Below are positions 1 to 7,265 of a DNA stretch of 21,443 nucleotides, in pieces. Both the position numbers and the translations under genes were made by a program. Origin of the DNA: Candidatus Mcinerneyibacteriota bacterium (GTDB lineage: Bacteria > Macinerneyibacteriota > Macinerneyibacteria > Macinerneyibacteriales > DSCS01); the NCBI GenBank assembly GCA_016937175.1, contig JAFGWL010000017.1:1-21443 (forward strand), written 5' to 3'. Under the pieces are notes generated by a model that was given only the letters and a program-made list of their open reading frames with translations, was not told where the DNA came from and did not search any database. How positions within the stretch are numbered: position 1 is the first letter of the stretch; each line of letters begins with the position of its first letter.

Positions 1-96
1 GGAAGATAAAACAATATCAACCATGGTCACATCATCTTTTTTATTGATAAAATCGTAAATCTCCATGATCTTTTCTGCCAGGTCACTTTTTGTCAT
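1..96 (-). CDS. Unknown protein, N-terminal 32 residues only (runs off window)
   Basis: The reading frame opens with ATG at 96 and stays open to the window edge. It begins MTKSDLAEKIMEIYDF and continues with a Lys/Asp-rich stretch. A G-rich ribosome binding site (AAGAGGGGGG) lies just upstream, and a promoter-like TTGACA/TATGTT pair lies about 60 bases further up. The visible part looks like an amphipathic helix, possibly the start of a small helical or helix-turn-helix domain, but no family can be named from 32 residues. The gene is co-directional with the 86-residue gene upstream but separated by 100 bases, so it probably has its own promoter. Confidence 0.6.
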   Translation of the reverse strand, partial: MTKSDLAEKIMEIYDFINKKDDVTMVDIVLSS

Positions 97-134
97 ATAT
101 CCCCCCTCTTAACCAATACAATCTCCATATATAT

Positions 135-172
135 GTTCGGCCTCACTTGGTAAACATACCATACAGCCGAAC
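135..172. repeat. 7-bp inverted repeat spanning a promoter
   Basis: GTTCGGC at 135-141 and GCCGAAC at 166-172 form a perfect 7-bp inverted repeat, with arm centres 31 bases apart, about three helical turns. The right arm sits between the -35 and -10 elements of the predicted promoter and the left arm just downstream of the -10. That is where a dimeric repressor operator could lie. With 7-bp arms, chance is a real alternative. Confidence 0.3.
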
Positions 173-180
173 GATGTCAA
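153..180 (-). promoter_or_regulatory. Predicted sigma70-type promoter for the left-edge gene
   Basis: On the minus strand a perfect TTGACA (180-175) is followed after 16 bases by TATGTT (158-153). The predicted transcript would start near 146, giving a leader of about 50 bases before the ATG at 96. Confidence 0.5.
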
Positions 181-196
181 GATAAAAGGCTTCTAT

Positions 197-457
197 TCAA
201 GAAGTTAAACAATGTAAAATCGCTTCTGCCAGAGCTTCTCTGCGGCAGGGAAGAGTAAGAGAACAGACAGAAGAGGACGGGACCCTCTTATCCGTCAGCA
301 AAAGGACTCTCTGTTCGCTCATTTTATCCCGGTACTCCTCATCATCGGTCACAACCAGATCCTGCTTAGGAGATATTCGTCCCTCTTCAATCAGGGCCGA
401 AACATATTTCCGGACAACCTTCCCCAACTCTTTATCTATGAAGAGACACTCAATCAT
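197..457 (-). CDS. Small hypothetical protein, 86 aa, coupled to the IMPase gene
   Basis: I do not recognise a family. The ATG at 457 lies inside the last codons of the upstream inositol-monophosphatase-family gene. The two frames share 8 bases (ATGATTGA), so translation is probably coupled. The sequence is compact and soluble-looking. An N-terminal stretch rich in hydrophobic and acidic residues is followed by SPKQDLVVTDDEEYRD and RVLLLTDKRV, which read like alternating strands and helices of a small alpha/beta fold, somewhat like a truncated receiver domain. No signal peptide, membrane segment or cysteine motif is present. The coding frame is supported by position and overlap rather than homology. 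Confidence 0.55.
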   Translation of the reverse strand: MIECLFIDKELGKVVRKYVSALIEEGRISPKQDLVVTDDEEYRDKMSEQRVLLLTDKRVPSSSVCSLTLPCRREALAEAILHCLTS

Positions 458-1238
458 AGCGATCCATCAATCCCGCCAGAGATTTATGAAGGGCCGGGAC
501 AGCTGCCAGTATATCATCCCGTTCCGGGTCCCAGGGAGAAGTGTTCAAGCGTGTGACCCTCCCGCCGGCTTCTAGGACAAGAAGGACACCGGCAGACATA
601 TCCCAGATCTTCAGATCTGTCTCCCAGTATCCGTCAAACCGTCCGCAGGCCACATAGGCCAGGTCGAGGGAAGCGGCTCCCATGCGGCGGATCCCTCCAC
701 AGCGCAGGACTACGCGTTTAAAATTTTCTGTATTATTGTAATTCTCTTCGCTTCTATGATAGGAAAAACCCGTCGCCAGGAGAGCCTGCGACAGCTTTGT
801 TTGTCCGGAGATGCTGATTCGTCTCCCGTTGAGATGACTCCCTCCACCTTTGACAGCTGTAAACTCTTCTCTTTTCAAAGGGTCGATGACCACCCCCGCT
901 ACCGGCAGTCCCTCTTCCATCAGGGCGATGGATACTGCAAAATGGGGGACCCCATGAGCGAAATTGTTGGTCCCGTCCAGGGGATCGACGGCCCAATAGG
1001 CTTTCGGGTTCCCAGTAAGACGGGGCTTCGACTCTTCAGCGATGACAGGCCAGCCGCTTCTTTCCAGTTCACGGATAATAAGCTCTTCTGCTTTTTTGTC
1101 CCAGGCGGTGACCAGTTCGCGCCCCTCTTTGCCGGAGATCTCCAGCTGGCTTCCTCCGAATCCTGAAATCAGGAGACGTGCTGCGTCCCGTCCTGTCTTC
1201 AGGCTCAGATCCAAGGCTTCTTTCCATTCTTTTTTCAT
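450..1238 (-). CDS. suhB: Inositol monophosphatase family phosphatase (SuhB/IMPase)
   Basis: This is a Mg-dependent, lithium-sensitive-type phosphatase of about usual length (262 aa). The family motifs are all present in order. AEES (67-70) supplies the metal-binding glutamate. DPLDGTNNF (85-93) is the two-metal centre. RRMGAASLDLAYVA (184-197) is typical of the SuhB/IMPase group. WDMSAGVLLVLEAGG (212-226) is the C-terminal WD..AG signature. Likely substrates are inositol-1-phosphate or related sugar phosphates; 3'-phosphoadenosine 5'-phosphate (CysQ-like) cannot be excluded from motifs alone. It is cytoplasmic. The start is set by ATG at 1238 with GGGAGGG just upstream, under its own promoter divergent from the phosphofructokinase gene. 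The next gene (457) overlaps its end by 8 bases. Confidence 0.9.
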   Translation of the reverse strand: MKKEWKEALDLSLKTGRDAARLLISGFGGSQLEISGKEGRELVTAWDKKAEELIIRELERSGWPVIAEESKPRLTGNPKAYWAVDPLDGTNNFAHGVPHFAVSIALMEEGLPVAGVVIDPLKREEFTAVKGGGSHLNGRRISISGQTKLSQALLATGFSYHRSEENYNNTENFKRVVLRCGGIRRMGAASLDLAYVACGRFDGYWETDLKIWDMSAGVLLVLEAGGRVTRLNTSPWDPERDDILAAVPALHKSLAGLMDRYD

Positions 1239-1252
1239 ATCCCTCCCGGAAC

Positions 1253-1281
1253 AGTATACGATGAAGCCTGATTCTTTTCAA
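1253..1281 (-). promoter_or_regulatory. Predicted promoter for the IMPase gene
   Basis: On the minus strand TTGAAA (1281-1276) and TATACT (1258-1253) are separated by 17 bases. The predicted transcription start, near 1246, falls on the Shine-Dalgarno GGGAGGG (1247-1241), so the leader would be only about 8 bases. Confidence 0.55.
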
Positions 1282-1295
1282 CGCATAAAAAAGGC

Positions 1296-1323
1296 TTGAT
1301 AAAGCAGTAAGCTTAATTACAAT
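1296..1323 (+). promoter_or_regulatory. Predicted promoter for the phosphofructokinase gene
   Basis: TTGATA (1296-1301) and TACAAT (1318-1323) are separated by 16 bases. The predicted start near 1330 is immediately before the Shine-Dalgarno GGAAAGGAG (1331-1339). This argues against the in-frame GTG at 1324, which would lie upstream of the transcript, and supports ATG 1345. Confidence 0.55.
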
Positions 1324-1344
1324 GTGAAGGGGAAAGGAGTATCC

Positions 1345-2562
1345 ATGAAAAGATCTTATCGCGGAACAGTGGCTATTCTCACAGGGGGCGGGGACACCTG
1401 CGCCTTAAACCGAAGCATCGAAACGATTAAAAACGTCGCCTATCTTCTCGACTACAGGGTCCTGGGTATCTATGCTGGATGGAAGGGGCTTTTGGGCGAG
1501 GGTTTTATCGTCGATATATCAGAACAGTCCATCAACGGCCACATCGGAGGCTCAATCCTCGGCTCCTCCCGGACGAATCCATATAAGGAGGGGCAGAATA
1601 GGGTCGATGAAGTCCTTTCCAATATCAAGCGATACGGAATCGATATCATCGTCTCCATCGGAGGTGATGATACCAATGGAGTCGCACAAAGACTCTATAA
1701 AGACCACGGCATACCTGTCATCGGGTTTCCCAAGACCATCGACAATGATATCAAAACACAGACGATGCACCACCTTCAAAACGGACAATCTGTGGAAGCG
1801 GCCCTATGTCCCGGGTTTCCTACCGCAGCCCGAAATATCGTCCATCTGACAGCTTCTCTTCGCACCACCGCTATGACCCATAACCGCATCTTCGTTCTCG
1901 AGATCATGGGGAGGGATGCCGGCTGGCTTCCGGCCTCGTCTGCCCTGGGCGGCGCTGATTTTATTCTTGTCCCGGAAGTCCCTATGACAGAGGAAAGGAT
2001 CCAGCGTTTTTACGATCTCGTCCGTTATATGCACGACCATGAACACAACGATATTATTATCGGAGTCTCGGAAGGGGTCCGGTGGTGGAATGAAAAATCA
2101 GGGACATGTGACGTCGTCATGGAAAGCCGTGAACTTGACGCCTTTGGCCACCCCCGCCTGGGCGGAGTCGGGGCGATGATCGCTAACCGGCTCAGAGAAG
2201 AGGGGATCAACCAGCCCCGGACACAAGTCGCAGGATATATTCCCCGGTCCGGCCGTATTTCCGAATATGACCACCAGGTCGCATCAGCCCTGGGTCAGAT
2301 GGTCCTGAAGATGATCCTCCATGAACAGTTCGGCCATATGCCTGTGTTAGATCACATGGCGCCTTTCCGGGAAGTCGAAGCCTACAACACAAAAACCATT
2401 CCCCTTGCATCTCTGGGGAACAAGGGTTTCCCGGCGGATGTCTACTATGATGAGGGCCGGTTTACGGTGACAGACCACTATAGGGAATATCTCAGCATGA
2501 TGATCCCGGAACCGCCTAAGCTTCCTCAAAAGATCGAATATTCCAAATTTCTTCCCGATTGA
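1345..2562 (+). CDS. pfp: Phosphofructokinase, pyrophosphate-dependent type
   Basis: The product (405 aa from ATG 1345) phosphorylates fructose-6-phosphate at C1 in glycolysis. GGGDT (14-18) is the phosphate-donor loop. GGDD (106-109) and PKTIDND (129-135) replace the GGDG and PGTIDND of ATP-dependent enzymes. In the PFK family an Asp and a Lys at these two sites mark use of pyrophosphate, and such enzymes can run reversibly. MGRDAGW (188-194) is the conserved substrate-binding segment. The length exceeds the ~320 aa of E. coli PfkA, as is usual for long and PPi-type enzymes. An upstream in-frame GTG at 1324 is rejected because GGAAAGGAG sits correctly for ATG 1345. The gene ends 14 bases from the convergent membrane-protein gene with no obvious terminator. 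Donor specificity is inferred from the two residues. Confidence 0.88.
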   Translation: MKRSYRGTVAILTGGGDTCALNRSIETIKNVAYLLDYRVLGIYAGWKGLLGEGFIVDISEQSINGHIGGSILGSSRTNPYKEGQNRVDEVLSNIKRYGIDIIVSIGGDDTNGVAQRLYKDHGIPVIGFPKTIDNDIKTQTMHHLQNGQSVEAALCPGFPTAARNIVHLTASLRTTAMTHNRIFVLEIMGRDAGWLPASSALGGADFILVPEVPMTEERIQRFYDLVRYMHDHEHNDIIIGVSEGVRWWNEKSGTCDVVMESRELDAFGHPRLGGVGAMIANRLREEGINQPRTQVAGYIPRSGRISEYDHQVASALGQMVLKMILHEQFGHMPVLDHMAPFREVEAYNTKTIPLASLGNKGFPADVYYDEGRFTVTDHYREYLSMMIPEPPKLPQKIEYSKFLPD

Positions 2563-2576
2563 TTAAAAGCTATGGG

Positions 2577-3638
2577 TCAGGGGCGGGCCTTGACGATACT
2601 TTCCAGGACCGGCGCAACCTCTTTTTCATAGTTCGGAGAAATTACCCGGACACGGCCCTCCTCCCAGGCCGTTGCGTAATAGGAAACCCCCTCCTCCGTC
2701 TGAAAGATGATGATCCGCCCCGGCTGGCTGAACAGGTCCAGGTCGGGTTCTTTCGGACTCATCCTGAAGACCTGGACCGGGGCCCGATGCCATCCTCTCA
2801 TGAGCCTGGTTTTTTCCGTTAACTCACAGCCGGTGCCTCCCTCTGCTATATACGGAGGTTTGATTTTTTCAAAACGGGCGGTCTCACATTGATATTTGAC
2901 ATCCACAAGGATCCTGAACATCTCGGCTTCATGTTTTTGGGAAGAATAGTCCTGTAAAAAGAGATAGAGTAGCCCCAGGATGACAAGATGGAGAAAAACC
3001 CTTGAAAAGAAAAGACGGTACTCGCTCTGTCTCAAGAACAAAAACAACCTGGACAGGATAAAAATAGTAAAAAGCAGGAAGATGAGCCAGAGGAAGAGAT
3101 GGTTATAGATGTGCCAGCCCCCGGAGAGAGCCGCCTGCAGGAAGGTATAACCCCGGGACAGGACTTCTCTCAAAAGAGCCAGGCCGAAGAATGAGACAAT
3201 ACCGAACAAAACCCAGGCTACATAATCCTTTTTCTTCTCTTTGTGGGAAAGGGAGAGCCCCTTCTCTTCCAGACGCTCCATCAGCTCCGGAAGATGAGTA
3301 AACATATACGAGTGGAGCTTGAGGACTCTCTTTTTGCCTCCCGACTGATAAAAGATCCGATAAAACTCGCGCCCTCCCACCTGGTGGATGTATGTGACCC
3401 GGAAGATCTCTTTATAGGGGATCCTCACTGAAGCCCAGCCCTTTCTAACCAGGAGAAAACCCGAATAGACTTTTACAAAAGAGAGAATCTCACTTGTGAG
3501 ATGAACAGAAAAAAGAAGGGCCAGGCCGGCGGCGGGAAGGCCGCCGCCTAATCGGAAAGTCAAATAGAGGAGGATAATAAAAATAAGGATCTGGACACTG
3601 ATATAGGCAGGATGCTTCCGTGTTGTCCGCTCACGCAT
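2577..3638 (-). CDS. Five-helix membrane protein with PH-like insert; unknown function
   Basis: No named family is recognised. From ATG 3638 the protein is 353 aa, with predicted membrane helices at about 12-30, 33-54, 139-159, 180-202 and 211-229. Between helices 2 and 3 lies a soluble segment (60-127) whose strand-rich pattern (GFLLVRKGWASVRIPYKEI, then RIFYQSGGKKRVLKL, then a helix) resembles bacterial PH-like domains. The last ~120 residues form a soluble domain with two cysteines (251, 271); with five helices it would be on the opposite side of the membrane from the N-terminus, possibly periplasmic. ATG 3638 overlaps the korC stop by 8 bases (ATGCGTGA), so the two are translationally coupled. 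A TTG start at 3665 is open in frame but less likely. It is the last gene of the long operon. Confidence 0.75.
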   Translation of the reverse strand: MRERTTRKHPAYISVQILIFIILLYLTFRLGGGLPAAGLALLFSVHLTSEILSFVKVYSGFLLVRKGWASVRIPYKEIFRVTYIHQVGGREFYRIFYQSGGKKRVLKLHSYMFTHLPELMERLEEKGLSLSHKEKKKDYVAWVLFGIVSFFGLALLREVLSRGYTFLQAALSGGWHIYNHLFLWLIFLLFTIFILSRLFLFLRQSEYRLFFSRVFLHLVILGLLYLFLQDYSSQKHEAEMFRILVDVKYQCETARFEKIKPPYIAEGGTGCELTEKTRLMRGWHRAPVQVFRMSPKEPDLDLFSQPGRIIIFQTEEGVSYYATAWEEGRVRVISPNYEKEVAPVLESIVKARP

Positions 3639-4170
3639 GACGGCCCAGATCGAACCCGGCCTCAAAAGCAGCTATATTCTTCTCCTCGGTCCCTGCAGGG
3701 ACATTATGCCTGATTGCTTTTTTACAAGCATCGGGCGAGATCATCTCTGTCACAGCGGAAAAAAATCCCAAAGCGACGATATTGGCTGCCATGGGCCGGG
3801 CCATGATTCGGATGGACTCTTCCGTAAAGGGAGCAGAGGAGAGAGAAAAAGTCTCAGGAAGGTTTTCAACACTGACCTTTCCTTTGTCAATGACGACCAC
3901 AGCATTCTCATGGAGGTGCTCCAGATGTCTTTCAAGCCCGGACTGGCTCATAGCCACCAGGGCGTCGGCTTTCGTGATCTTCGGATAATCCACGGGCTCA
4001 TCGGAGATGATCACATATGATTCGGCTATGCCGCCCCGGGATTCGGGGCCATAATAGACGGTCTGTACGCTATGCTTTTTCTCATATAAAGAGGCTGCTT
4101 CAGCTGCGATTTTCCCGCAAAGGATCATTCCCTGTCCTCCGATGCCGCTAAAAATGATCTCATAGCGCAT
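3631..4170 (-). CDS. korC: 2-oxoacid:ferredoxin oxidoreductase, gamma subunit
   Basis: This 179-aa protein is the gamma subunit of the CoA-dependent 2-oxoacid:ferredoxin oxidoreductase family, the domain that contributes CoA handling at the interface with the alpha/beta core. The N-terminus carries the family hallmark FSGIGGQGM (residues 7-15), followed by QTVYYGPESRGG and the AxxxSxSGLE-like middle region. The open frame extends further upstream, but ATG 4170 is preceded by GGAGGAGG and begins exactly at the conserved first strand (MRYEIIFSG). The gap to the korB stop is one base. It completes a four-subunit set (D, A, B, C) in consecutive order. 2-oxoglutarate as substrate is inferred from the adjacent sucCD; other 2-oxoacids are possible. 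Confidence 0.88.
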   Translation of the reverse strand: MRYEIIFSGIGGQGMILCGKIAAEAASLYEKKHSVQTVYYGPESRGGIAESYVIISDEPVDYPKITKADALVAMSQSGLERHLEHLHENAVVVIDKGKVSVENLPETFSLSSAPFTEESIRIMARPMAANIVALGFFSAVTEMISPDACKKAIRHNVPAGTEEKNIAAFEAGFDLGRHA

Positions 4171-4171
4171 A

Positions 4172-4990
4172 TCAGTTTCCTCCTCCGGCTTTCTGCATGA
4201 CAAAGCTGTCATAGGCCTCCACATATTCAGGCCGGGTCTCCTGGCGGAAGATCCCTGTAATGATCTTTCCTTCCAGCTCTTCGGGCTCCATAGTCTCAGC
4301 CTTCACTTTGGATACCGCGCGGCTCCTGATCCATTCGATCATTTCGTAAGGGGATTTCATCTTGTTTCTCTTGCCGAAGCGCTCATGACAATTGCTCACA
4401 ACCTCGATGAGGGAAAATCCTTTATTCTTCAGGCCTTCATGGATGAACTTTTCCATCTCCCTGGGGTTAGCCACCGTTGAACGGGCGACAAAGGTCGCTC
4501 CCGATCCCATGGCCAACTGGACAATATCAAAAGAAGGGTCGATATGGCCGTAGGGAGCCGTTGAGGCAAAATAGCCCTGGGGTGTGGTGGGCGAGTACTG
4601 CCCTCCGGTCATCCCGTAAATATTATTATTGAAAAGAACCACCGTCAAATCGATGTTTCTCCGGGCCGCATGGATGAAATGGTTCCCCCCTATGGCAGTA
4701 GCATCCCCGTCTCCCGTAAAGACGATGACGTTCAGGTCCGGCCTGGACATCTTGATCCCTGTGGCATAGGGAATGGCCCGTCCGTGAAGAGTATGGAGTG
4801 AATTAAAGTCTACATAACCCGTAGCCCTGCTGGAACAACCGATCCCGGACACAGCCATTACCGAATCCTTGTCCCAACCCATCTTATCGATGGCCCGGAC
4901 CGCCCCTTTGAGGATGATCCCGTTTCCGCACCCGTAACACCAGATATGGGGCAGTTTATCCATTCTTAAGTATTTCGAGTAATCAAACAT
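4172..4990 (-). CDS. korB: 2-oxoacid:ferredoxin oxidoreductase, beta (TPP-binding) subunit
   Basis: This subunit binds thiamine diphosphate and an iron-sulfur cluster and carries out decarboxylation of the 2-oxoacid, or carboxylation in reverse. GDGD (93-96) begins the TPP/Mg motif, followed by NNNIYGMTGGQ (121-131), which is strongly diagnostic of the KorB/VorB group. CYGCG (18-22) together with Cys52 and a later Cys in VSNCHERFG provide the expected cluster-binding cysteines. Length (272 aa) is normal for short beta subunits. ATG 4990 overlaps the korA stop by one base (TGATG) and is preceded by AGGGGGTG. Partner subunits flank it on both sides. Confidence 0.92.
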   Translation of the reverse strand: MFDYSKYLRMDKLPHIWCYGCGNGIILKGAVRAIDKMGWDKDSVMAVSGIGCSSRATGYVDFNSLHTLHGRAIPYATGIKMSRPDLNVIVFTGDGDATAIGGNHFIHAARRNIDLTVVLFNNNIYGMTGGQYSPTTPQGYFASTAPYGHIDPSFDIVQLAMGSGATFVARSTVANPREMEKFIHEGLKNKGFSLIEVVSNCHERFGKRNKMKSPYEMIEWIRSRAVSKVKAETMEPEELEGKIITGIFRQETRPEYVEAYDSFVMQKAGGGN

Positions 4991-6108
4991 CAGAGCACCC
5001 CCTTGGCCGTCGATATGATTTCCCGGGGCGAGATCATTTCACTGTTGAGCTGATTCAGGGCGATGATCTTATCCCCGTCTATAAATTTCCGACATTCATC
5101 AGCCAGCTGTCCCTTGTTCATCTCGATGATCAGGACTTTCTTTGCTTTCCGGGATAACTCGGCCAGGCGCTTCTCCGGGAAGGGCCAGACTGTGACCGGC
5201 CTGAAGACTCCTGCGGATATACCCTCCCTGTTAAGTTCTTTGCAAGCCATTTTCGCGCTCCTGGCCTGGGTTCCTACAGAGACCAGAAGGATATCGGGAT
5301 CAACGGTTCCGGTCTCTTCCCATTTACCGATGACGTCCTCGTGCTCCTCTATTTTACGGAACATACGGTCGATACTTCTTTGAATATTGTCCCCGCTCAC
5401 ATCAGGGAAGCCGGTCTCGTCATGAAAAAGTCCTGTCACATGAAAACGGAGTCCTTCTCCGTAATTGGCAGTCTGAGGGATATCCTCTTTCATGGCGTAG
5501 GGCGCATACCTGGAGGGGTCGCCTTCGATTTTCCGGCGGGGGATGATCTCGATATCATCACGGATCTCCACCGATTCGTTCATCTTCCCCAGGATCTCAT
5601 CCATCAGAAAGACGACAGGCTGTCTGAAGCGTTCTGCAAGGTTAAATGCCCGGATGATCTCGTAATAGGTCTCGGGGACAGATTCCGGATAGAGTGCGAT
5701 GACAGGATGGTCACCGTGTGTGCCCCAACGTGCCTGCATGATGTCTCCCTGAGAAGGCCCTGTAGGATGTCCCGTCGACGGGCCGCCCCTCATGACATTG
5801 ACCACCACAAAGGGGACCTCGGCCATGATCCCATACCCCAGGGCCTCCTGCATAAGAGAAAAACCCGGGCCTGATGTCGCTGTCATGCTTTTTGTTCCGG
5901 CCAGAGACCCGCCGATGATAGAAGCGATGGAAGCGATCTCATCTTCCATTTGAATAAAACGCCCTCCCACACGGGGCAATAATCTGGCACACTGTTCCGC
6001 GATCTCTGAAGACGGGGTAATCGGATATCCTCCGAAAAACCGAAGGCCTGCCCGGACAGCTCCCAGGGCACAAGCTTCGTTTCCCTGTAAAAATTTGATC
6101 TCTCCCAT
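4990..6108 (-). CDS. korA: 2-oxoacid:ferredoxin oxidoreductase, alpha subunit
   Basis: The alpha subunit (372 aa) supplies the pyrimidine-side TPP domain and the transketolase-C-like domain. Family segments are clear: QGNEACALGAVRAG near residue 9, YPITPSSEIAE, QMEDEIASIASIIG, TATSGPGFSLMQEALGYG, and RGGPSTGHPTGPSQGDIMQARWGTHGD split over the middle of domain I. There is no fused gamma domain, consistent with the separate korC. ATG 6108 has a GGGGGAG ribosome site and starts 12 bases after the korD stop. The RGGPSTGxPT pattern and the neighbouring sucCD favour 2-oxoglutarate (KGOR), linking 2-oxoglutarate and succinyl-CoA through ferredoxin. A branched-chain 2-oxoacid role is the main alternative. 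Confidence 0.92.
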   Translation of the reverse strand: MGEIKFLQGNEACALGAVRAGLRFFGGYPITPSSEIAEQCARLLPRVGGRFIQMEDEIASIASIIGGSLAGTKSMTATSGPGFSLMQEALGYGIMAEVPFVVVNVMRGGPSTGHPTGPSQGDIMQARWGTHGDHPVIALYPESVPETYYEIIRAFNLAERFRQPVVFLMDEILGKMNESVEIRDDIEIIPRRKIEGDPSRYAPYAMKEDIPQTANYGEGLRFHVTGLFHDETGFPDVSGDNIQRSIDRMFRKIEEHEDVIGKWEETGTVDPDILLVSVGTQARSAKMACKELNREGISAGVFRPVTVWPFPEKRLAELSRKAKKVLIIEMNKGQLADECRKFIDGDKIIALNQLNSEMISPREIISTAKGVL

Positions 6109-6120
6109 GATCTCCCCCTC

Positions 6121-6327
6121 TTACTTTTTTTCTTCAATTTCTATAGCGAAATCAGGACAGTAATTTTCACATTGCAGACATCCGATACACTTGGCCACAT
6201 CCTTTACTGAGGCCCGAAACTCATGATCAGGGCCGATGGCCTTTGTCGGGCAATAACTGTAACATAGTCCGCAGGCTTTACAGAAATCCAGATTGATCTT
6301 GATCAGAAATTCTTTTTTGCCAGCCAC
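6121..6327 (-). CDS. korD: 2x[4Fe-4S] ferredoxin-type delta subunit
   Basis: This 68-aa protein carries two complete CxxCxxCxxxC motifs (Cys16/19/22/26 and Cys47/50/53/57), each followed by Pro, typical of low-potential bacterial-type ferredoxins. Placed first in korDABC, it is the electron-transfer subunit that passes electrons between the TPP core and soluble ferredoxin. The start codon is GTG at 6327, preceded by AAGGAGG at good spacing. No other in-frame start precedes the first motif. A promoter with a perfect -10 lies in the 71-base gap to sucD, so korDABC can be transcribed apart from the upstream genes. Confidence 0.93.
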   Translation of the reverse strand: MAGKKEFLIKINLDFCKACGLCYSYCPTKAIGPDHEFRASVKDVAKCIGCLQCENYCPDFAIEIEEKK

Positions 6328-6363
6328 GATATCCTCCTTGTCATTCCCAGGTCACCTGCCGCC

Positions 6364-6391
6364 ATTATAATCAGCGAAGGTAATAAGTAAA
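6364..6391 (-). promoter_or_regulatory. Predicted promoter for korDABC
   Basis: A perfect TATAAT (6369-6364, minus strand) lies 16 bases downstream of TTTACT (6391-6386), a 4/6 match to the -35 consensus. It falls in the only sizeable gap (71 bases) between dnaB and the end of the operon, and would give a leader of about 30 bases before korD. Confidence 0.55.
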
Positions 6392-6398
6392 GGACATT

Positions 6399-7265
6399 TT
6401 AGAAAAAAGCTTTGACAGCCGCGGCAATGTCCACCGGTAGGTCCACGACGACAGCTCCGGCTTCCCGAAAGAGGGCTACTTTGCTTTCGGCGGTCCCTTT
6501 TCCGGCATGGATGATCGCACCGGCATGCCCCATCCTTTTTCCTTTGGGGGCAGTTTTCCCTGCAATAAAGACGGCCACGGGTTTACTGAAGTGCTTTTTG
6601 ATATAGTCAGCGGCCATCTCTTCATCACTTCCCCCGATCTCACCGATCAGAACCACTGCTTTTGTTTCGGAATCTTCTTTAAAGGCCTCCAGGCAATCGA
6701 CGAACTTCGTCCCGATAATGGGGTCCCCTCCGATCCCGATGACCGTCGACTGGCCGAGTCCGGCACTCGACAGGTTGTGAACGACTTCGTAGGTCAGGGT
6801 CCCGCTGCGGGAGATCACACCCACAGGGCCGCGAGAAAAGATATGCCCCGGCATGATCCCGATCTTCGTCTCCCCGGGTGTGATGATACCGGGGCAGTTA
6901 GGGCCGAAAAGGCGGGCTCCTTTAGATCGGACATAATGAGCCACGGTCATCATGTCAGTGACCGGGATGCCTTCTGTGATACAGACGATGTTTTTGATTC
7001 CCGCTTCCACTGCCTCGATGACAGACCCGGCTGCAAAGGCCGGAGGAATATAAATAATGGAAGTATCCGCCCCTGTCCTGGAAACAGCTTCAGCAACGGT
7101 ATTGAAGACAGGGACCCCCTCGACCTCCAGGCCCCCTTTGAAGGGGGTGACACCGCCTACTATCTTAGTCCCGTATTCCAGCATCTTCCCGGTGTGAAAG
7201 GACCCGTCCCGGCCGGTGATCCCCTGTACAATGACTTTTGTCTCTCTGTTCACAAAAATAGCCAT
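6399..7265 (-). CDS. sucD: Succinyl-CoA synthetase, alpha subunit
   Basis: The alpha subunit binds CoA and carries the phosphorylated histidine for interconversion of succinyl-CoA and succinate with nucleotide triphosphate formation. It is 288 aa, the usual size. Visible motifs are [21 protein letters not shown] (split at 18-38) for CoA binding, [12 protein letters not shown] (121-132), and [16 protein letters not shown] with the phospho-histidine at 247 (His246 in E. coli). ATG 7265 overlaps the sucC stop by one base (TGATG), with GGGAGGG upstream. With sucC it joins the Kor complex to fumarase in a TCA-cycle branch. Identification is secure. Confidence 0.97.
   Translation of the reverse strand: MAIFVNRETKVIVQGITGRDGSFHTGKMLEYGTKIVGGVTPFKGGLEVEGVPVFNTVAEAVSRTGADTSIIYIPPAFAAGSVIEAVEAGIKNIVCITEGIPVTDMMTVAHYVRSKGARLFGPNCPGIITPGETKIGIMPGHIFSRGPVGVISRSGTLTYEVVHNLSSAGLGQSTVIGIGGDPIIGTKFVDCLEAFKEDSETKAVVLIGEIGGSDEEMAADYIKKHFSKPVAVFIAGKTAPKGKRMGHAGAIIHAGKGTAESKVALFREAGAVVVDLPVDIAAAVKAFF

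Noticed and set aside
1324-1344. GTG start seven codons upstream in the phosphofructokinase gene
   Set aside because: The GTG abuts the predicted -10 box and lies before the predicted transcript start; GGAAAGGAG is positioned for ATG 1345.
3639-3665. TTG start for the membrane protein gene at 3665
   Set aside because: Weak codon with no better ribosome site, and a longer overlap with korC; ATG 3638 gives the common 8-base overlap arrangement.
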